A stretch of DNA of 26,937 nt from Methylovorus sp035565335 (GTDB lineage Bacteria; Pseudomonadota; Gammaproteobacteria; Burkholderiales; Methylophilaceae): positions 1 to 26,937 of the forward strand of contig DATMSO010000011.1 of NCBI GenBank assembly GCA_035565335.1, written 5' to 3'. Under the pieces are notes generated by a model, which was not told the origin of the DNA, did no database searches, and was given only the letters and a program-made list of their open reading frames with translations. Both the position numbers and the translations under genes were made by a program. This document shows, piece by piece, positions 22,802 to 26,937 of the stretch. Numbering within the stretch: the first letter of the stretch is position 1; the number at the start of each line of letters is the position of its first letter.

Positions 22802-22856
22802 GGGCTTTTTTTGGCTGAGCGCTTAGCGTTTTTAAAGTTACGGTGGATTATGAAAT

Positions 22857-23465
22857 CTAATTGCTAACTATGCAAGGATTAATGTATTTTTGGTGAAAAG
22901 CCATGACATCTTTGTGTAATTCCTCAAGGCTGCCATTGTTGAGGATAATGTCATCTGCGAATTGTTGGCGTGTTTCGCGTGAAAGCTGAGCTGCCATGAT
23001 GTTTCTCACCTCGCTTTCTGTCATCTGACTGCGCTGCATGGTGCGTGCGATCTGGATGGTTTCATCACAATCAATCAGCAGGCTGCGATCTATCAGTTGC
23101 TGGTAGCGTTCGCTTTCAAACAGCAGCGGCACCACGATCACACAATAAGGCGCGCTGTGGCGGGCCTGCAGCAGCTGGCGCTGCGCTTCCTCATAAATAG
23201 CGGGGTGAAGAATATTTTCCAGTTGCCGACGCGCAGCTGCATCTTCGAATACCTTGCCACGCACGGCGGCCCGATTCAGGCTGCCATCGGCATTTAGCAT
23301 GTCCTGCCCCAGTGCGCTGGCAATGGTCAGTAGGGCAGGTTGCCCCGGCGCGGTCAGTGCGTGCGAGATGGTGTCCACATCAATGACGGGAGTGCCCAGG
23401 GCTGCAAACTGGGCTGCTGCCGCTGATTTTCCGCTGCCTATGCCACCCGTCAATCCGACGATCAT
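22857..23465 (-). CDS. coaE: dephospho-CoA kinase
   Basis: CoaE phosphorylates the 3'-hydroxyl of dephospho-CoA, the last step of coenzyme A synthesis. The P-loop GGIGSGKS is at residues 7-14, followed by VIDVDTISH, and the PLLFES block sits in the CoA-binding region. The length of 202 is typical. The ATG at 23465 is one base after the pilD stop (TGACATG). The frame is open upstream into pilD, but those residues do not belong to the family. Translation is probably coupled to pilD. Confidence 0.96.
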   Translation of the reverse strand: MIVGLTGGIGSGKSAAAAQFAALGTPVIDVDTISHALTAPGQPALLTIASALGQDMLNADGSLNRAAVRGKVFEDAAARRQLENILHPAIYEEAQRQLLQARHSAPYCVIVVPLLFESERYQQLIDRSLLIDCDETIQIARTMQRSQMTESEVRNIMAAQLSRETRQQFADDIILNNGSLEELHKDVMAFHQKYINPCIVSN

Positions 23466-23466
23466 G

Positions 23467-24342
23467 TCAGTGACCCAGATAAACGCTGGCCAGGGTTGGC
23501 CCGAAGAAGAGCGCCGCGATACCGCCCAGTGCCAGATAGGGACCGAACGGGATGGGGGTGTTGCGGCCATGCCGCGCAAACAGGATCAGGCTAATGCCAA
23601 TCAGCGAACCTGCCAGCGATGAAAGCAGGATCACGGCGGGCAGCATTTGCCAGCCAAACCATGCACCTATCGCCGCCAGCAATTTGAAATCGCCATAGCC
23701 CATGCCTTCTTTGCCGGTGACCAGCTTGAACAGCCAGTAAATGCTCCACAGGATTAGATAGCCTGCCGCCGCGCCAGCAACAGCGGATGGCAAGTCGGTA
23801 AATCCGCCATTGAAATTGACCAGCAAGCCCAGCCATAACAGGGGTAGCGTGATGTCGTCAGGCAGCAGCTGGGTATCCAGATCAATGAAGGTCAGGGCGA
23901 TTAATGCAAACACAAAGAGCCAGGCAAAAACAGTGGTGCCGGCGTAGCCCAGTTTCCAGCTGACCAGTGCAGTCAGCACGCCGGTGAGCAGCTCGACGGC
24001 TGGGTAGCGCATGCTGATGGGCGCATGGCAGCCGCGGCATTTGCCGCGCAAGGCCATGTAGCTGAACAGGGGAATGTTTTCGAGTGCCGTAATGGCATGG
24101 CCGCAATGTGGGCAGCAGGAGCGCGGCGTCAGCAGATTGAATTTTTTCGGCGCTTCTGCCGGTGTCTGACCATCCAGCGACTGGCAATTGAGACGCCATT
24201 CGGCTTCCATCATTTTGGGTAGCCGGTGTATGACCACATTCAGAAAGCTGCCAACCAGAAGCCCGAGCAGGGCAGAAACGGTAATAAAAAAAGCAGGAGA
24301 GTCCTGCAATACCTGAAGAAAATTGCTGATGACGTCGGGCAT
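23467..24342 (-). CDS. pilD: type IV prepilin peptidase / methyltransferase
   Basis: PilD cuts the leader of type IV prepilins and type II secretion pseudopilins at the inner membrane and methylates the new N-terminus. The zinc-binding cytoplasmic loop has Cys77, Cys80, Cys102 and Cys105. The aspartyl protease residues are Asp154 in FIDLDTQLLPD and Asp218 in GYGDFK. About eight membrane helices and 291 residues are usual. The zinc cysteines are all present, so both activities are expected. No pilB or pilC lies next to it; upstream is a divergent unrelated gene. It heads the run pilD-coaE-zapD-yacG. Confidence 0.96.
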   Translation of the reverse strand: MPDVISNFLQVLQDSPAFFITVSALLGLLVGSFLNVVIHRLPKMMEAEWRLNCQSLDGQTPAEAPKKFNLLTPRSCCPHCGHAITALENIPLFSYMALRGKCRGCHAPISMRYPAVELLTGVLTALVSWKLGYAGTTVFAWLFVFALIALTFIDLDTQLLPDDITLPLLWLGLLVNFNGGFTDLPSAVAGAAAGYLILWSIYWLFKLVTGKEGMGYGDFKLLAAIGAWFGWQMLPAVILLSSLAGSLIGISLILFARHGRNTPIPFGPYLALGGIAALFFGPTLASVYLGH

Positions 24343-24488
24343 ACGCTTGTTCCATTAAACTTTCTGCATCATCGCACCGTTATACAGATATAAGCAACTA
24401 TCCACTGTCGGGCACAGTCACACTTGAAATTGCGCCGCATCGACGCCACTTAACCCTTAACCAACCACTTGAAAACGAAAGGATGCGA

Positions 24489-24809
24489 ATGATGGAAAAC
24501 ACTGTCCAGGCAGCATGGGAAGCCCCGGTCGTTTGCCGCGTAGAGGTTGATCTTCCAGGATGGATGGAGCAATTGACCGGCCGCTCCGACTGGGAAGTCT
24601 ATGGAGAAGAGGAGGACGACGGATACATGAGCTTTGCCATGAGGCAAGGACGTCAGCAAGCCGAGGTGACGCTGTATCACAATGGCTATGCGGTGGTGGA
24701 TGTGGACGGGCGGGCATTGTTTGATGGTGCCCTCACGCCTGATACCAGCCCTTGCGCGCACCTCAGCTACTACCGTGCCGATAGCGGCGAGCAGATTGTA
24801 TTGAACTAA
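24489..24809 (+). CDS. hypothetical protein, family not recognised
   Basis: This soluble, acidic protein of 106 residues has no signal peptide or membrane helix. It has aromatic-rich strands (DLPGWMEQL, SDWEVYGEEEDDGYMSF, VTLYHNGYAVVDVDG, HLSYYRA) that suggest a small beta-rich fold, with a cluster EEEDD. AAAGGA lies 5 nt before the ATG at 24489; ATGs at 24483 and 24492 are in the same frame. It is divergent from pilD, convergent to ispB, and closed by a shared terminator, so it is its own transcription unit. No function is proposed. Coding character is supported by the ribosome site and the terminator. Confidence 0.72.
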   Translation: MMENTVQAAWEAPVVCRVEVDLPGWMEQLTGRSDWEVYGEEEDDGYMSFAMRQGRQQAEVTLYHNGYAVVDVDGRALFDGALTPDTSPCAHLSYYRADSGEQIVLN

Positions 24810-24875
24810 ATGGCCATGAAAGCGGTTATTCTGGTTACCGGGTACTGACGGTGCTAGGCTGATGGCCAGCCAAAC

Positions 24876-24913
24876 AAAACGCCACCAATCCTTCGCGGCT
24901 TGGTGGCGTTTTT
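24876..24913. terminator. bidirectional terminator between the hypothetical gene and ispB
   Basis: A 13-bp inverted repeat, AAAACGCCACCAA (24876-24888) with TTGGTGGCGTTTT (24900-24912), has an 11-nt loop and a T run on each strand. It suits both convergent genes. Confidence 0.92.
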
Positions 24914-24939
24914 ATTGAGGGTGCGTGGTGACGGAGTGA

Positions 24940-25908
24940 CTAGAATGTGCGGTCCACTGCGAACTCCGCGAGTTTCAGCAGAGCCTGGCGCGAGGGTGAG
25001 TCCGGCAGATGCTGAATCGCGTCACAGCCTGCCTGTGCTTCCTGCCGGGCGATGGCACGCACCTGGTCCAGGGCTCCTGTGTCGTGCACGGCTTGCATGA
25101 CGGCGGGGAGTTCATCCAGGCCGCCTTCTTCAATCGCCTTGCGTATGGTCTGCGCTTGGGCTGCAGTGCCCAAGCGCATGGCAATCAACAATGGCAATGT
25201 AGGCTTGCCTTCGGCCAGGTCATCGCCTAGATTCTTGCCAATTTCCTGGCTGTCACCACTGAAGTCCAGTACATCATCAATCAGTTGAAACGCAGTTCCC
25301 AGGCGCATGCCATATTCGGCCATGGCCTCTTCATCCTGCTGGCTCGCTGAGCAGATGATCGCGCCCAGACGCGTGGCGGCTTCAAACAGCTTGGCAGTTT
25401 TGTAATGAATCACGCGGAGATAGGCTTCGTCGGTGATGTCGGCATCATGCACATTCAGTAGTTGCAAGACCTCGCCCTCAGCGATGATGTTGGTCGCCTC
25501 CGCCAGAACTTCCATCACTCGCATGCTCTCGACGGCCACCATCATCTGAAAGGCGCGGGAGTAGATGAAGTCGCCTACGAGTACGCTGGCAGCATTGCCA
25601 AACAGAGTGTTGGCCGTAGCGCGACCGCGGCGCATGGCCGATTCATCCACAACATCGTCGTGCAGCAGCGTGGCGGTGTGGATGAACTCCACCACGGCGG
25701 CGAGCTCATGGTGGCGCGCGTTCACCTCGCCAAATGCGCCGGCCGACAACAGAACCAGAGCGGGGCGAAGGCGCTTGCCGCCACTATTAATGATGTAGTC
25801 GGCAACCTGATTGATCAGAACAACATCGGAATGAAGGGATTTGCGAATCACCGCGTCGACTGCTTGCATGTCTTGAGCGATGCAGGATTGTATAAAAGCG
25901 AGGGACAC
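24940..25908 (-). CDS. ispB: trans-polyprenyl diphosphate synthase (octaprenyl type)
   Basis: IspB extends farnesyl diphosphate with isopentenyl units to make the ubiquinone side chain. Both aspartate-rich motifs are present, DDVVD (84-88) and DDVLD (211-215), and GGKRLRP (43-49) binds the diphosphate. The length of 322 matches E. coli IspB. The start is GTG at 25908, which gives the usual lead before AVDAVIRKSLHS; the ribosome site is poor. It is divergent from rplU, the common arrangement in proteobacteria. Chain length (C40 or other) is inferred from family, not shown. Confidence 0.94.
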   Translation of the reverse strand: MSLAFIQSCIAQDMQAVDAVIRKSLHSDVVLINQVADYIINSGGKRLRPALVLLSAGAFGEVNARHHELAAVVEFIHTATLLHDDVVDESAMRRGRATANTLFGNAASVLVGDFIYSRAFQMMVAVESMRVMEVLAEATNIIAEGEVLQLLNVHDADITDEAYLRVIHYKTAKLFEAATRLGAIICSASQQDEEAMAEYGMRLGTAFQLIDDVLDFSGDSQEIGKNLGDDLAEGKPTLPLLIAMRLGTAAQAQTIRKAIEEGGLDELPAVMQAVHDTGALDQVRAIARQEAQAGCDAIQHLPDSPSRQALLKLAEFAVDRTF

Positions 25909-25934
25909 GAGTATCAGCCAGAATTAGATGTCGC

Positions 25935-25943
25935 ATTTTAACA
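25935..25943 (-). promoter_or_regulatory. possible extended -10 for ispB
   Basis: On the minus strand TGTTAAAAT matches an extended -10, about 27 nt before the GTG of ispB. The -35 position has no good match. Confidence 0.3.
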
Positions 25944-25982
25944 TATAGGGTCTGGGCTTATACAGCGCTTGTCCCGTGCTTG

Positions 25983-26011
25983 TTGGCCTTGCGCAACGTC
26001 TGCGGCATAAT
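25983..26011 (+). promoter_or_regulatory. possible distal promoter for rplU
   Basis: TTGGCC (25983-25988) and CATAAT (26006-26011) are 17 nt apart. The -10 matches consensus at five of six places and the -35 at four. Confidence 0.35.
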
Positions 26012-26054
26012 GGCGGCCTTGTGGCGAATTGTTTGCGTAAAAGCGCATTAAGAT

Positions 26055-26082
26055 TTGCTAAACGTCCATTTTTCCGTATAAT
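26055..26082 (+). promoter_or_regulatory. promoter for rplU-rpmA
   Basis: TTGCTA (26055-26060) and a perfect TATAAT (26077-26082) are 16 nt apart. The transcript would start near 26089, about 33 nt before the rplU ATG. Confidence 0.62.
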
Positions 26083-26121
26083 GCTCGATTCATTTGAATG
26101 CGTAGCGAACGAGGCTAGATC

Positions 26122-26436
26122 ATGTATGCAGTCATCAAGACCGGCGGTAAGCAGTACCGTGTAGCAGCCGGCGACAAACTGAAGGTTGAAAAGTTGGTGG
26201 GCGAAGTCGGTAGCGACATCACCATTGACCAGGTATTAATGGTTGCTGACGGCGACAACGTTACCATCGGTGCTCCTGTCATCGCTGGTGCCACTGTCAA
26301 GGCCAAGGTGGTCGCACACGGTCGTGCTGACAAGGTCTTGATCTTCAAGATGCGTCGTCGTAAGCACTATCGCAAGACCCAGGGTCATCGTCAGGATTTC
26401 ACTGAAATCCAGATCGAAAACATTGCTGCCAAGTAA
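26122..26436 (+). CDS. rplU: 50S ribosomal protein L21
   Basis: L21 binds 23S rRNA in the large subunit. The 104 residues include the N-terminal block MYAVIKTGGKQYRV and the basic KMRRRKHYRKTQGHRQ, both diagnostic. GAGG lies 7 nt before the ATG. It is the first gene of the usual rplU-rpmA pair, with a good sigma-70-type promoter upstream. Confidence 0.98.
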   Translation: MYAVIKTGGKQYRVAAGDKLKVEKLVGEVGSDITIDQVLMVADGDNVTIGAPVIAGATVKAKVVAHGRADKVLIFKMRRRKHYRKTQGHRQDFTEIQIENIAAK

Positions 26437-26470
26437 TTCGGCTGCAGTTACTTGAGATAAGGAATAAAAC

Positions 26471-26728
26471 ATGGCACACAAAAAAGCAGGCGGTAGTTCC
26501 CGTAACGGCCGCGACTCACAGGCCCAGCGACTGGGCGTGAAAGCCTTCGGCGACCAGCTGGTTTCTGCTGGCAGCATCATTGTTCGTCAACGTGGCACCC
26601 GCATGCATGCTGGTGACAATGTTGGCATGGGCAAAGATCACACCCTGTTTGCCAAAGTGGACGGCAAGGTTGCTTTCTCAGTTAAGGGCGCTCTGCGTCG
26701 CAAGCTGGTCAGCATCATCCCTGCTTAA
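26471..26728 (+). CDS. rpmA: 50S ribosomal protein L27
   Basis: L27 reaches into the peptidyl-transferase centre with its N-terminus. The sequence MAHKKAGGSSRNGRDS is standard and has no N-terminal extension of the Firmicutes kind. The 85 residues continue with AGSIIVRQRGTRMHAG and GKDHTLFA. AAGGA lies 7 nt before the ATG. It is 34 bp after rplU and is followed by a terminator. Confidence 0.98.
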   Translation: MAHKKAGGSSRNGRDSQAQRLGVKAFGDQLVSAGSIIVRQRGTRMHAGDNVGMGKDHTLFAKVDGKVAFSVKGALRRKLVSIIPA

Positions 26729-26746
26729 TCCGCAGCACAGGTTGGT

Positions 26747-26777
26747 AAAAGCCCTATCGTACCGATAGGGCTTTTTT
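26747..26777 (+). terminator. intrinsic terminator after rpmA
   Basis: AAAAGCCCTATCG (26747-26759) pairs with CGATAGGGCTTTT (26763-26775) around a 3-nt loop, with six T at the end. Confidence 0.93.
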
Positions 26778-26808
26778 ATTTCAGGCGTGCATGTCGGAAA
26801 AAACGGCT

Positions 26809-26817
26809 TGCTATAAT
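26809..26817 (+). promoter_or_regulatory. extended -10 promoter element for obgE
   Basis: TGCTATAAT has a perfect TATAAT and an extended -10 TG, 37 nt before the obgE ATG and directly after the rpmA terminator. The -35 region is weak. Confidence 0.55.
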
Positions 26818-26854
26818 AAGCCGCGCTTGTCGATATTGAGATTGACTGGAAAAC

Positions 26855-26937
26855 ATGAAATTCATAGATGAAGCAACCATCAAGGTCTACGCCGGCGACG
26901 GCGGTAATGGCGTAGCCACCTTCCGGCGCGAAAAGTA
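26855..26937 (+). CDS. obgE: Obg GTPase, N-terminal fragment (3' end outside the window)
   Basis: Only 27 codons are visible. They read MKFIDEATIKVYAGDGGNGV followed by ATFRREK, the conserved start of the glycine-rich Obg fold. ObgE is a GTPase acting in 50S assembly and the stringent response. GGAAAA precedes the ATG. The position after rplU-rpmA is the standard one. The G domain lies beyond the right edge. Confidence 0.93.
   Translation, partial: MKFIDEATIKVYAGDGGNGVATFRREK

Noticed and set aside
1..26937. CRISPR arrays, prophage, insertion sequences, tRNA or rRNA genes
   Set aside because: Intergenic gaps are short and I saw no spaced repeats, transposase genes, terminal inverted repeats or cloverleaf-like sequence.

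Overview
The window is an ordinary-looking stretch of chromosome, densely packed with housekeeping genes. It most resembles a betaproteobacterium of the Methylophilaceae (Methylobacillus or Methylovorus type). The reasons are the protein sequences, a mid-50s percent GC feel, the order pilD-coaE-zapD-yacG, rplU-rpmA-obgE, a DUF721 gene and an M23 peptidase beside secA, and a sugar-phosphate cluster of the kind a ribulose-monophosphate methylotroph needs. The family assignment is inference: no methanol or formaldehyde gene lies in the window.

Region 1 (1-6888, + strand) is a central-carbon cluster: tkt (cut by the left edge), gap, pgk, pyk and fba. Intrinsic terminators follow tkt and pgk, so the cluster is probably expressed in segments with partial read-through. 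Region 2 (7053-9905, +) holds a PsiE-like membrane protein, purC, a DUF1232 membrane protein, a beta-carbonic anhydrase and ppa, closed by a bidirectional terminator. Region 3 (9977-13512, -) holds a DciA-like DUF721 protein, a TauE/SafE permease, a two-gene ABC-2 exporter and ung.

Region 4 (13540-21366, +) starts 27 bp from the DUF721 gene. It has an M23 peptidase, secA with its terminator, a DUF1289 protein, argJ, a DUF815 ATPase, a MutT-ThiE fusion and a small membrane-anchored protein. Region 5 (21409-24342, -) runs pilD-coaE-zapD-yacG and then a PCu(A)C copper chaperone. Region 6 has one unrecognised small protein (+), a shared terminator, ispB (-), and then rplU, rpmA and the start of obgE (+), each unit with a recognisable -10 element.

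I saw no mobile element, CRISPR array, tRNA or rRNA gene, and no gene-free stretch above 300 bp. I did not find a clearly new system. The points worth a second look are the DUF1232 gene whose conserved N-terminus has no standard start codon, the folded secA leader, terminators without an obvious promoter behind them in the glycolytic cluster, the degenerate ThiE domain fused to MutT, a Met-rich small protein facing the copper chaperone, and the unrecognised protein beside pilD.
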